A DNA stretch of 64,000 nucleotides from contig JBLDXI010000054.1 of assembly GCA_047495785.1 (NCBI GenBank), forward strand, positions 1,426,001-1,490,000, in the 5' to 3' direction. Below the pieces are notes generated by a model that was given only the letters and a program-made list of their open reading frames with translations, had not been told where the DNA came from and did no database searches. The DNA is from Lepidodermella squamata (taxonomy: Eukaryota; Gastrotricha). The stretch's first letter is position 1; every line of letters starts with the position of its first letter. Shown here piece by piece: positions 33,765 through 44,839 of the stretch. The position numbers and the translations under genes are program-made.

Positions 33765-34864
33765 TCATTCACTTTAATTTTTTATATAAACGAACCGCTA
33801 ATACAAACAAAGGGCGGAAACAAATTTTAGTAATAACAGAAGAATAATCAAATGATAGATATCGGAGTAAATGTCCGAGAGATTAGATACAGCAACAGAA
33901 TTGCCATTAGATAACAAAATACGGTATAGACGCGCGCTTGAAATGAGTCATCACCATTGTTTTGTTGTTAGGCCGCGCCAAAAATTACCCGAACGATTCT
34001 AAAATATCTAAAAATTTATATGCCGTGTGTCGAATAATTTTTTGCGGATCCCTCCGCCTCCTATACCTATGAGATGCAAAAAAATGAGACCGGAAAATTC
34101 CCGCAACCGAGTGTCGTCAAGGTCAAATTAAAAAAAAAGAACCCCAACAAATTAAACGAATATGGAAAAGTATCAAGTGAACCAAACATGGCAGCGGAAC
34201 CCTTCAGAAAGGTCAGATTATTGTTAGCAAAAAGTGTTCGACTATTCGCAGACCGTCAGACCGTCATAACAGTAAATACCCAAAACAGCAAACGCGACAA
34301 AACAGCAACTTGTTTAACTTGCGACATAACAGCAGAAACACGATGCATCTTTTACGTAGTAAGTTTTCGCTGTTTTGTCGCGAAATAACAAGTTTGCTGT
34401 TTTGTCGCATTCGCTGTTTCGCGAAGTTGCTGTTTTGTCGCCGTACCCTGGAGCCCCGTCAAAGTACGAACTCAATTTTTATTTTATTTTATTCGGTCTT
34501 TACCGTCTTTAACGATGTTAAAAACGGAAGCAGCCCTTCTAAAAACTTCATTCGAATCTTCAAATCATTGTCATGCTTTGGAAATCGATCGATTTCTAGG
34601 TTGCCTGAGGTGCTGTGAAGCATGAATAATGAGTCTTTAGTTTCATGAAATAGGAAAAATGAACGCGAACAGTTAAATAGTGGAAAATGCCAACACGGTA
34701 ACAAAACTTTATTTCGCCAACTCAACAACTCAACAAACACCAGTGACGAGGAATATATTTTAATCAAGTCATCCCGTTACAGGAGTCATTCGAATAACAA
34801 CGAAACGTGAAATATTCGATTAATAGCAGTTTTCAAATTAATTTTTCGGCGTTGATTTCGGCTT
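33765..34864. other. Intergenic sequence downstream of GST G
   Basis: No gene supported. It contains a foldback array (34273-34442) and, at about 34640-34800, the 3' UTR block shared with GST D, H, I and K, including an AATAAA complement at 34708-34713 for GST G. Confidence 0.5.
34273..34442. repeat. Foldback built from GCGACAAAACAGCAA units
   Basis: The word GCGACAAAACAGCAA and variants occur in forward orientation near 34275-34330 and in complement (TTGCTGTTTTGTCGC) at least three times in 34364-34442, including an AACTTGTT/AACAAG match. Any transcript would fold into alternative hairpins. No target duplication was identified. Confidence 0.75.
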
Positions 34865-36610
34865 TTAGATGGGACTTTCTGGACGACTGGCCAGGTAGGC
34901 CTTCATCTCCGGAGTTCCCTCAACCGCGTTCTTGATCGCAACCAGCGTCGGGTATTTAGCTTCAATATCGGCCCAGTCGACGAACGGCATGCGTTTACCA
35001 GAATCTAGCACAGAAGCAAGCGCAACATCGGCATACGTGTGCTGGAAACAAACCAAAAATCCATGAAAAAAAATTAGAAGAAATGTCTATCAAATCTTAC
35101 AGCATCGCCTCCGGCAACGCTTTTACCGCCATGGGCCAGGGCTTGTTTCTCCAAGAAGCCAAGATTGCGAGCAAAACCGTCAGTTTTCAGCTTGGCAGCC
35201 GCTTCATCCTGAACAAAACAAATTTTGCGACGAACATGAATGTCGTGTTGAAGTAGTCTTAAGCTTGGAATTTACCTTTTTGGCTGCGTCTTGCTCCCTG
35301 TAAACCGCGAAAACCGCATCCCAGACGTCGCGCAGGCTGGACAAAATGCATAGCACATCAGCTTATCTTACCAAGATCCGAAATATTTTTTAGGTACTTT
35401 TAGGTGCCTAATTCCGAATAGTTTCTGTCACTCTTTCAACACTATTTTCTGAATAATTTAGGATTTTACAGCGATGAACCAATAAATTTATTAAATTTGA
35501 TGAGGAGCCGGGTATTGAGAATTTAGATTCGGCTTTGCCTCAACCGGCCGAATTTCGAGCCAAATTTTGTTTGACTAATATTATGTTCAATACCGCCTTT
35601 TCGGAAATTGTAGGATTAACGCACACAGATAAATTCCCGAGGTTAGACCCTAAATTATGGGTTATTCAATTTTTTAATCTGATAGATCTCTGTATTTGAA
35701 CAATTTTCTATACTCAATCTCAATCTAGCTGTATCAAAGTTGCTGAAATCACGTTTGCCCGGTTTTAAGGTGCATCATTTATCGACCGAAAAAATATCGA
35801 AATCGCGGAAAATCGGACAATTTCTCCTCGATTTCGTACTTAAGCGGCTTTCAGGTTACGTAATATTCAAAATTCTTCAACCATACTATTCAGCTTTTAA
35901 AACTCAGTGAAAATCATTCTAGAAGACTGATATAACTTGGAATTGTCAAATTTGCTGGGAAAATAAAGAAATTGGGATTGGAAAGCTCAGGAAACCTATA
36001 GGTTCCCGAACCTTCGATCGAACTTTATAATAATAGGGAAATGTTACTGATTTTTCCAGCAAATTTCAAGCGATGGATACTTACCGTATTTTTTCCTATA
36101 ACAGCCCAGGCTACTAAAATTTCAACCTCGAAATTTTAAAAAATTTTAAAATTATTTTTCAGCGAATTGTTAATTTTTGTAATTTTCGAACCGACTTGAC
36201 CCCTCAACCCTGGGCTACTATTAGTGAATGGGCTATTATTGGAACAAATACGGTATTTATGTCCGAATAATAGTATCTAGAAAAATATTCTGAAATTACA
36301 CTTCAAACGCCTCATCTGCCCTAGCTTCTTCCATCGGAGTTTTGCCGAGGAGCCCGGCCGATTTAGCTAGCATGCGAGAGATAGCAGCGCTTTGGCACAC
36401 CACGTGGCTAGTTCCATCAGCATTCGTTATCTCCAGAATCGGAAGCTGTCCGACCGGCGTTTTCGGCTTCAGCGTCGGCCAGTCGTCCTTGGATAGGCGG
36501 TTATCCTCGAAGGCAATCTTGGCGTAGTGCAAAATGTAGCGCACAATTTCGGCCTTGCCTCGAATAGCGAAGTAGGTCAACTTGAACTTTTTATCACCGC
36601 AAGCAGCCAT
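34865..36610 (-). CDS. Glutathione S-transferase, sigma-like (GST G)
   Basis: Exons 36610-36300, 35336-35276, 35208-35101 and 35041-34865 give 218 residues. It is closest to GST D; both keep the longer exon 4 (177 bases, RMPFVDW or HMPFVDW), whereas H to K are two codons shorter. Exon 1 ends FEV, not FEM. Catalytic Tyr13 is in KLTYF. Intron 1 (963 bases) shares sequence with intron 1 of D but carries a miniature element at 36084-36253 that D lacks. Confidence 0.93.
36084..36253. mobile_element. 170-base MITE in GST G intron 1, absent from GST D
   Basis: The ends CCGTATTTTTTCCTATAACA and the complement of the right end, CCGTATTTGTTCCAATAATA, form imperfect inverted repeats continuing through AGCCCA. 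TA flanks both sides. The paralogous intron of GST D reads straight through this point (near 12974), giving the empty site. Confidence 0.88.
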
Positions 36611-36653
36611 GACGTTTTGAGTAATTATAATTTAAATAAGATAACTTGGAAAG

Positions 36654-36661
36654 ATGCAAAT
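36654..36661 (-). promoter_or_regulatory. Octamer motif upstream of GST G
   Basis: ATGCAAAT located 44 bases before the start codon, inside the shared block GATAACTTGGAAAGATGCAA. Confidence 0.45.
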
Positions 36662-37599
36662 GCGGTGAAATAAAAGGTTCGATGTGTTAGGTAGATATAG
36701 AGGAAGTCACTCAGCGAAAATATTGAAATTTAACACAAGGTTTTATCGATTGTTTTTTATTAGTGAAAGCTTCAATTACCGCTGTTCTCAAAATAGATGC
36801 TAACAAATTGCCTCACAAAAATTGGCCCTACTTACGTGATTTTTGGACACTATTTTCATTTATTTTTCAGGAGTGAACGTTGAAAAAATGAGGCTTTTTG
36901 CATTATTTATTGTCCGCTTCGTCTCATATGGGCGCATTTGACAAAAATAATCGAGGAAATTGGGGCAAAAAATAGATTTTCAGAAAAAGCTGCGTAGTTA
37001 TTTTAATGAAAATCGGCAAGGGTATTCTCTCTGAAAAAAGTAAAAAATCGCTGGACATCCAATTCCCCGCCAATAAAATCAGGTGAAAATTCGAAAATTT
37101 ACAAAATTTGCATGAAAATCAGGTCCAACAATTTTTTAAATTTCAGAACTTTTAGGAGCGACGGTAATAATATTTTTGTATCGCTGCGAGAAAATAAAAG
37201 TATGTAGGCAAAAAACTCGCGGCGATAGCCTGTCGTAGTATTATGAGACTCGGCTACGCCCACTGAGCTGGATTTTTTTTCAAGATAAAGGCCCTGGCCA
37301 TGCCTTTGAATGGCATTGGCGCCAGATGTTGACATAGCCGAGCAAAACGAGAGACGTAGGATAAAAAATCTAGAGAGATGTAGGCTAATTCAAAGCTATC
37401 TAAATGACCTATGCAACATTAACCTAATAAAAATAAATTGTTAAAACAAAAGCGAAAAAAGTTAGACACGTGGCGTTTTTGCCATCCGATATTGCTATAA
37501 TATGAAGTAATACAAAATAATTATTCACGTGGGCGATAAAAATAGGAAAAATGGGAAAAAATTGCAAAAAAACATATTTTAATTACTTTAATTTGGAAA
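36662..37599. other. GST G upstream region
   Basis: No gene supported. The sequence to about 36960 is the same upstream block as that of GST D. Beyond 37100 it is unmatched, and the short minus-strand ORF at 37099-37335 has no recognised motif. Confidence 0.45.
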
Positions 37600-37985
37600 A
37601 TTAACTAACCTAACGGCTGGAGATAATGAGTCGTGTGTGGAGGTAGGACCAGCATGTTGATGTCCTTTTCTGTCGAGTAGCAGAGCGCCTCGTAGCTGAT
37701 GTGAGATCCATGAACCGTCGAGGATCAACAGTATTGGGTTTCACGCCTCGAGTTGAGCCATTTTAAATATTCGAGAAATATTTCATCATTGACGTGTATG
37801 CAGACGTGAACTTGAGAGCCATCGGCGGGCAGATCAGCCGCCAAATGGGACGACTGCCGAGTTCCCTGGAATATCACGCCATCAGCTCGAGCGGTAGCCA
37901 TAACCGTGATAGTCGCACCTCGGGGCTGACCTTGATGTGTAGCGACTTGACCCATTTCTTCGCAAAAACCTTAGGAAAAATAATA
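37600..37985 (-). pseudogene. pogo/Tigger-type transposase relic (DDE_1)
   Basis: On the minus strand, translation in two frames gives a run typical of the DDE_1 catalytic core. The first frame has NDEIFLEYLKWLNSR, and after a short gap LLILDGSWISHQ, which matches the second-aspartate block usually written LLLDNHxSH. A frameshift then gives EALCYSTEKDINMLVLPPHT, then THYLQPL, the highly conserved PPHxSHxLQPL block. At least one stop and two frame changes break it. The DNA-binding N terminus is missing. It is a dead fragment. Confidence 0.82.
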
Positions 37986-38784
37986 ATTTAGGAAAAAGTA
38001 CAACAAAACTACTCCCGAAAATTCATAATTTTCAATTGTTAGACAGAGAAGCTGCCATTCTTCTCGATCTCTTGCTGTTTTATTGATTTTTCTGATGCTA
38101 ATTTTATATTTAAAAAAATATTAAGTGAATAAGTTGGGAAAATTTTTCAATTTTAGGCAAAATGCCGAAATCGGTATTTTTATTTTTGAATTCCCAGCCC
38201 TCGCGAACCTACATTTTCTCGATGGCTTCGTATTCCGTATTCCAACGCGATTTCGCACCGTTTGGTTTAAAAATTATATAGGTTCGAGGATAGCGTGTAT
38301 CTGCAATTCGGACTCAAATTTTGTGGCTCGTAAAACTAAAAGGTTTTCAGCAAAATTTTTACATCTGCCTCAAACTCATCTCTCAAACTCGGTGTCACCG
38401 CCTGGTGACTCTGATAAGATTGCTGAGATTTCTCTCATTTTCTGGTCACTTTAAACAAAAATCTTCAGAAATAGCGTTAGCTTTATTCGAACGGAAAAAA
38501 GCTGTTGTGAAATTGCATTTTATTTCGTTTTAAATTGAAAAATGGAATTTCACAATAAAAAAATGAATTTTCCGCGAGCAGATGAAAGAGACCCGATATG
38601 TAAAAAGTGTATAAAAATATTGAAAAAAACTGCGAAAAATGCCAACATGAAAAACAACTCTTTATTTCGCCCACTCAATAAACTCATGGTGACCGAGTCT
38701 AATTCTGTTGTAGGAGTCATTGGTTATAATATTCTTTCAATGGCAGTTTGTTTTCAAATGACTTTTTTCAGCGTCGTTTTCTGA
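37986..38784. other. GST H 3' flank
   Basis: No gene supported. It includes a block (38195-38300, CTCGCGAACCTACATTTTCT and following) repeated near 40545-40620 and 50870-50970, and the conserved GST 3' UTR block at 38530-38770 with an AATAAA complement at 38661-38666. Confidence 0.5.
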
Positions 38785-39953
38785 TTAAAAGGGAGTTTCC
38801 GGACGGCTGGCCAGGTAGGCCTTGATCTCCGGTGTTGCCTCAACCGCGTTCTTGATCGCAACCAGCGTGGGGTATTTAGCTTCAATGTCAGCCCAATCGA
38901 CGAACGGTTGGGCAGAATCTAGCGCAGTAGCTAGCGCAACATCGGCATAGGTGTACTGAGAATAAAACGAATTTAAAAAATTAGAGGAAATTTCAGTGAT
39001 GTCTTACAGCATCTCCTCCGGCAATGTTTTTACCGCCATGGGCCAGGGCTTGTTTTTCCAAGTAGCCAAGATTGCGAGGAATAATGTCAGTTTTCAGCTT
39101 GGCAGACGCTTCATCCTGAACAAAAAACGGCGCAGATTTCATTTTAAAAAGAAGCCTAGAAATTCGGGTTCTTGAATTTACCTTTTTAGCTGCGTCTTGA
39201 TCCCTGAACACCGCGTATAATGCATCCCAGACGTCGCGCAAGCTGAAAAACGTTTATAAAATGGTTTAGCGTATCTACGCGCTATACGCGACCGGAAAAC
39301 TGCAAGCTCGAAAATAATTCAAGTTCTCGGGAATTTTATGATTAATAAATAAAATCCAGATAAATAACCATAAAATTCCGCGAGGGTTCCGGCACTAACA
39401 TTTTTCTAAAGTATTGTTCACCGTGTTACCGATTTTACAATTTTGTGATTTTTTCTTCTTAAAACCTCGATATCAGAGGGCAACTGTCTGTAACCTCCTT
39501 TTTACAATATTCCGGCGGAATTTCATGATAATTTCGTTGTGAAAATCAATAAAATTAAATAAAAAAATACAATTTCGCTAAATTATGCAAAACCCTGTGC
39601 AATAATAATAATCCCATCTCTATGGAAAAATTCTAAAATTACATTTCAAACGCTTCATCTGCCCTCGCTTCTTCCATCGGAGTTTTGCCGATAAGCCCGG
39701 CCGATTTAGCTAGCATGCGAGTGATAGCTGCGCTTTGGCACACCACGTGGCTAGTTCCATCAGCATGCGTTATCTCGAGTATCGGAAGCTGCTCGACCGG
39801 CATTTTCGGCTTCATCGTCGGCCAGTCGTCCCTGTTTATACGGACATCTTCGAACGCTATCTTGGCGTAGTGCAAAATGTAGCGCATTGTTTCGGCCTTG
39901 CCGCGAGCGGCAAAGTATGTCAGCTTGAACTTTTTGTCACCGCAAGCAGCCAT
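38785..39953 (-). CDS. Glutathione S-transferase, sigma-like (GST H)
   Basis: Exons 39953-39643, 39242-39182, 39115-39008 and 38955-38785 give 216 residues. Catalytic Tyr13 is present. The strongly conserved glycine before the Gln-x-Pro motif is changed: MPVEQLPILEI where sisters have PVGQLPILEI. This Gln lies next to the glutathione site, so the change may affect binding. Exon 4 lacks two codons after LDSA, as in I, J and K. Confidence 0.92.
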
Positions 39954-39993
39954 GGCTTTGTATAATTAGATTTAATTAAGACAACTTTAAAAG

Positions 39994-40001
39994 ATGCAAA
40001 T
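39994..40001 (-). promoter_or_regulatory. Octamer motif upstream of GST H
   Basis: ATGCAAAT located 41 bases before the start codon, in the same relative context as at GST D and G. Confidence 0.45.
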
Positions 40002-40900
40002 GCCGTGAAATAAAAGGTTCGATACGTTAGGTAGATGGATAAATATTCTAATGAAAAATGAAATAAATATTCTAAAACCGATGTGAACAATTTTGGGCCG
40101 GAAGAAAGTGATAGACACGTGGCTAATTTTTGCCAGTCATTTTACGCATTCAAAATCGATTGCTATGACGAAGTGACCGTTGAAACAGAAAAAAATTATT
40201 TACGTGAGTGATAAAAATAGATTGCCAAATCTTGCGGGCAAAAACACGTAGGAAAATTCGTGAAACCAAGGCAAGAACGAGCTGAAACTAATGCATAATT
40301 ATTTGAACAATATTATTTAAAAATTTTTAAAGATAGTATGTGCAGAAATTTCAATTTTAAGCAGAACAGCGAAATCGGTTTTTTTTTAATTCGAAGTGCC
40401 TATTTGTACAGAATAAAGTGGCATATTTTAACTATTTGCACATAATATTATAATTGAACTTGGCGTTTCCACCAAGGGTTTCCTTTAGGGGTTTCAGGGT
40501 TAGTTTCAGGGTTCGGGTTCGGGTTAGTGTTCAATTAGTTAATTCCCAGCCCTCGTGAACCTACATTTTCTGGATGGCTTCGTATTCCAGCCGCGCAATT
40601 CGCAACGTTTGGTATATAATGGTATATAATGTTGTGACATTCCATTTTATCTTGCTTTAAATAAATAAATAAAAATTTCACAATAAATAATTAATTTTCT
40701 GCAGTGATTGAAAAATGCAAAAATCTGTACCTATAAAATTCCAACGTGAAAAACAACTATTTATTTCGAGCACACCTCGGGGTGACCAGGTCACGATCCT
40801 GTTACAGGTTACATTAGTTACAATATCGACACAAGTGAAATATTCTTTCAGTGGCAGTTTGTTTTTAAATGAATTATTTTCGGCAACATGGCCTGTCTTC
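40002..40900. other. Spacer between GST H and GST I
   Basis: No gene supported. It contains a degenerate telomere-like stretch (GGGTTTC, AGGGTTAG, CGGGTTCGGGTTAG at about 40482-40530), the dispersed AACCTACATTTTCT block, and the GST I 3' UTR block with an AATAAA complement at 40760-40765. Confidence 0.5.
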
Positions 40901-43233
40901 TTAGATGGAGGATTCCGGACGGCTGGCCAGGTAGGCCTTGATCTCCGGAGTTGCCTCAACCGCGTTCTTGATAGCAACCAGCGTCGGGTATTTAGCCTCA
41001 ATATCAGCCCAGTCGACGGACGGTTTAGCCGAATCTAGCGTAGTAGCAACGGCAATATCAGCATAGGTGTACTATGAGTAAAAAACGATCATTCGATGGA
41101 TACAAATTTAGAGAAAATTTCTGTCAAGTCTTACAGCATCTCCTCCGGCAATGTTTTTACCGCCATGGGCCAGGGCTTGTTTTTCCAAGAAGCCAAGATT
41201 GCGAGGAAAATTGTCAGTTTTGAGCTTGGCAGCCGCTTCATCCTGAACAAAAACGGCGCAGAATCAAATTTTATAAAGTGTTGCCTAGAAATTCGGGTTA
41301 TTGGTGCTTTAAAGATACCTTTTTAGCTGCGTCTTGCTCCCTGTACACCGCGTAAACCGCATCCCAGACGTCGCGCAAGCTGAAAAAATTTCATAACAAA
41401 TTTTAGCTCACGTTCCAGCGACCGGAAAACGTTGTTTTCGCTTTTTTGAGAAAATTGTCGCGAGCCTCCGCTTAATTCCGAATGTTTACACTTCACCAAC
41501 AGTACTTTCAGATTTTCATTAATAGGGTAAATTTTTGAATATTAGAATTAAACGAAAAATCGCTTCCAAATTTTGAACAAAATTTCAGGTTAGAAAATCC
41601 AGGTAAATTATACAGAAAGGTTTGCCAGGGTTCCTGCATTAGATTTCTCTAAAATACTGCTTACGAAATTTTCGATTTTACGAATCTCTGATTCTTCCGG
41701 TAATATCGAGTTGGCTTAAAAGCCGAACTTGAATCTTTTTTTCTATACCTGTTATATTGATAGGAAGTGGCTATTCACAAAGTGACTATTTACACCCAGT
41801 GGGTGTTCTTAAGATGCTAAATACACCCTTTTCGGGTGTAAATAGCAAGATTAGAGCACCCACTGGGTGTAAATAGTCACCTTACGACACCCACCAGGTG
41901 GGTGCAGATAGCCTTGACCATATTGATAAAAGGTTTATAAGGTGCCTCATTGTTATCGATCAAACTGGAAAAAATCGCTTTATAACTCGATTTATAACCT
42001 CATATTCTATGGCAATATTCTATGGTCTATGTATAGATAGAGCCCTAGAGGAGGCCAGTTCCGAGAAACTAGCCGTATCGTGGGCTCTATTTTACATATT
42101 ACTCGGGAGGAAGCTGTTACCCTCTTCGTTTTACGTGGGTAAATACCCCTAAAAAATGCGGAAAATCACATAGGTAGAGCGATTTTGAAAGAATAAAAAA
42201 TCCACCTTAAAACTAAAAAGCTCAAATTTGCAATATGGTTCTTCTGAACCGCTTTGCGCGTCGCTAAAAGCCCAATTTTTCAGTGTTTCTCGCCCAGTTT
42301 CGGTGTCGGAAGCATTAAAAACGAGCGAATGTTTGAGAATCATTCGCTTTAAACTGATCTAAGCAGGGATTTCAATTATTTTTATGATTTTCAAAAATGC
42401 AATTTCTTTGCAATTCTGGAATAGAAATTGAGATGACTAGATGGCTTTTCTCGTGATCGCAAGGTGTTGACCTTTCAGTAAACATGATCAATCTAGCTTT
42501 GCTCCACCGAAATAATCTGATTCAGGTTTTCAATAGTTTTTCTCGCTCCGCTCGAAAAAATTCAAGTTCGATAGCACACTACCTTCTCGCTACGCTCGGC
42601 CCATCTCGCTTTGCTCGATCGAATACCTTGCCCCGTGATGCTCGCTTTTTGCTCGCGTTTCACGGCGGGGCAAGGTTTTCGGTCGCTGAAATGCATTGCT
42701 CGCTTCGCTCGCGTCTTTTAAAAAATCCAACTTGAAAGTGTTATTATGCAAAATTACTATGTTTACTATGTTTACTATGTAGCTTCCTCTAGAGTACTAT
42801 GGGAATTTTATGATAATCTAGTTAAGAAAATCAAAAATAATCTAAATCTCGCTAAATTATGCAAAATCCTGTACAATAATAATAATAAAAATAGCACCTC
42901 TATTGAAAAATTCTAAATTTACATTTCAAAGGCCTCATCCGCCCTCGCTTCTTCCATCGGATTTTTGCCCGACAGCCCAGTCGATTTCGCTAGCATGCGA
43001 GTGATAGCTGCGCTTTGGCACACCACGTGGCTAGTCCCATCAGCATGCGTTATCTCGAGTATCGGCAGCTGTCCAACTGGGGTTTTCGGCTTTAGCGGCG
43101 GCCAGTCGTCCTTGGTTATGCGGAAATCCTCGAAGGCAATCTTGGCGTAGTGCAAAATGTAGCGCGCTGCTTCGGCCTTGGTGCGAGCGTCGAAGTAGGT
43201 CAACTTGAATTTTTTACCACCGCACGCAGCCAT
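40901..43233 (-). CDS. Glutathione S-transferase, sigma-like (GST I)
   Basis: Exons 43233-42923, 41379-41319, 41242-41135 and 41071-40901 give 216 residues, ending PESSI. Catalytic Tyr13 is kept (KLTYF). The usual RGKAE after it reads RTKAE, replacing a glycine conserved in the other copies. Intron 1 is 1543 bases and holds a perfect 24-base foldback (41782-41880) and a cluster of CTCGC hairpin words (42540-42715). The promoter has lost the octamer: GATGC joins GGTG directly. Confidence 0.92.
41782..41880. repeat. Foldback with perfect 24-base arms in GST I intron 1
   Basis: GTGACTATTTACACCCAGTG plus GGTG at 41782-41805 is exactly complementary to 41857-41880. A second hairpin (TACACCC, loop, GGGTGTA) sits inside near 41822-41841. 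A further related CACCCACCAGGTGGGTG palindrome follows immediately. No coding content. Confidence 0.85.
42540..42715. repeat. Cluster of CTCGCTNCGCTCG hairpin words
   Basis: TCTCGCTCCGCTCG (42541-42554), TCTCGCTACGCTCG (about 42585-42598), TCTCGCTTTGCTCG (42604-42617) and GCTCGCTTCGCTCGC (about 42698-42712) occur within 175 bases, with a GCCCCGTGA/TCACGGCGGGGC hairpin between them. Each word is a near-perfect short inverted repeat. Isolated copies occur at 16543, 45174 and 45413. Confidence 0.75.
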
Positions 43234-43589
43234 GACGTAGTAAGCAGTTACAATTTAAATAAGATAACTTTAAAAGATGCGGTGCAATAAGGATAGACAA
43301 ATGGAGACAGATTGAGTCACACGGCGAAAATGTTGAAATTTACCGCAAGATTTTATCGATGTATTTTAGCTAAGTACGCAAGCCGGCTTACAAAAAGATT
43401 GACCAACTTTTACGTGATTATGGACTGTTTCAGTTTCATTTTTACTAATTGAGACAAAATTGGCAAAAGGATGAGCGTCATCTATCATCCACTCGCTTTC
43501 GGGCCTGCGGTCGACCAAGCCGCTAGAAATTGATACCGCTTTGCGGGTAATGGGCTGGAATGCTGCGAACACCTGGCCCCGGATCCAGC

Positions 43590-43825
43590 ATGCATACCTC
43601 GGTATTGGTTAAGCGTCCGCTGTGCTTTCTCTGAAGGTCAGTGGTTCACATCCAAGTCACGGCGCTTGTCCATGTGTCACTGAGAGCAGAGCACTTGACC
43701 CCTACTGATCCGGCTGAGAGGCAGCAATACCCTCGGGCGTCGACCGTCGACCCTTCTCGTCTGAACTCAGTGTGCGACTTTCAGTGGGATTTTAGGGGGA
43801 TTTTAGGGGGATTTTAGTTTCAATT
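43590..43825 (+). mobile_element. tRNA-derived SINE, probable
   Basis: ATTGGTTAAGCGTCC (about 43604-43617) resembles the A box of Leu/Ser tRNAs, and GGTTCACATCC (43643-43653) resembles the B box, with spacing suitable for a polymerase III promoter. The unit ends in a tandem GGGGATTTTA repeat (about 43790-43820), the type of tail seen in some SINEs. The limits are approximate. Confidence 0.55.
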
Positions 43826-44109
43826 TTTAATTAGAAATGAATAAGCGCTCGAGCTTTTTGTGCTAAATGAAAAAAATGTATTGGCACGAGAAACTGAACA
43901 AGCGAAATTTAGCGGCGCCCTCGCCGCCGCCTTGTCGAGGGCATTTGTTTGCGAAGCGGCTAGATATTGTTATGTTCGCGCGAAACCAACAACACCGCCT
44001 CAGCCTGGGATCGCGACAGCTGGAATCATTCACGCCACGCAGCGCCACTAGCTCATTTCATCACTTTTCATTTTAATATTTCATTTAATAAAAATCTACA
44101 GGCCTTAAC
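43826..44109. other. Upstream region of the small secreted-protein gene
   Basis: Contains overlapping short ORFs on both strands with no recognised domain. A CAG immediately before GCCTTAAC at 44098-44100 could be a 3' splice site for a 5' UTR intron or spliced leader just before the ATG at 44110. Confidence 0.4.
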
Positions 44110-44643
44110 ATGATGACTGTTTCTTTGATCGCAACGTCATTCTGTCTCGCTGTTGTTGCATGCAATCCCACGCCACCCGAGTTGCCGACAAGTAAAATTG
44201 ATACCAAAAAGGCCATTAGTTATCAATGATCGTTATCTTGAATTCGTATTCTTTGATAGCTTCCAGCAACAACTTGCCGCCGAAGATTCTGACAAGTAAG
44301 TTTATGCCAACTTCCAGGATGCCTTGTTAACTCCAATAATTTCTTCATAGCTCCTGAGCCTGTTACAATGGAAAATTTCCCGAAAAAAGGTAATTGCTGA
44401 TTCATGTCACTCTATCTTTTTTAATTGGCAATCATTATAGTTTGCATATCAAGGTTTTTTTTTTATACCGTATGCTACGACATCTCAGGGCCACACACCA
44501 AAGCCAATTTGGAAATCTACATGAAAGCTTTCAAGACATATTTTTTTGAGTACAAGGGAAATAATATGACTTTTTATGATTTTGTGAATATATACACTGC
44601 CACCTCGACAGCTGCACCCTCGTTGTCAACACACCCTCTTTAA
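44110..44643 (+). CDS. Small secreted protein, 119 residues, four exons (unrecognised)
   Basis: Four short exons (44110-44191, 44260-44295, 44351-44389, 44441-44643) are joined by introns of 68, 55 and 51 bases. All have GT/AG ends and the same phase, so the total closes at exactly 120 codons. The start MMTVSLIATSFCLAVVAC is a good signal peptide with a lipobox-like Cys end. A Pro/Thr-rich linker follows, encoded by the small exons (PTPPELPT, SSNNLPPKILT, TPEPVTMENFPKK). The C-terminal part is CISRFFFYTVCYDISGPHTK and an amphipathic stretch ending in a Thr/Ser/Pro tail. AATAAA lies at 44831-44836. I do not recognise the family. A short phenylalanine run comes from a T10 tract that could hide an indel. 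Confidence 0.62.
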
Positions 44644-44839
44644 TTGAAACACTTTTTTGACTCTCAGCGGTCGCGTGGCACCATCTGTTCAATCTTTATT
44701 CTTATCGCTAAATTTATTTTCGGCGAACCATGCATGATCCATCTATACTCCAGCATTGCAATTGAATGTTGTGTAATCCTTAAATATAATATATTTCCTT
44801 TATTGATATTTCCTAAATGAATGTCCTCCAAATAAAATG

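Noticed and set aside
34074-34388. 104-codon plus-strand ORF rich in Lys and Arg
   Set aside because: Its second half runs through the GCGACAAAACAGCAA foldback repeat and no domain is visible.
40482-40530. Telomere-like GGGTTAG/GGGTTCG stretch
   Set aside because: Short and degenerate, no uniform tandem array; the similar CCCTAA stretch near 63370 is equally weak.
43863-44076. Three overlapping short ORFs before the small secreted gene
   Set aside because: All three arise from one GC-richer stretch on both strands, with no support for any.
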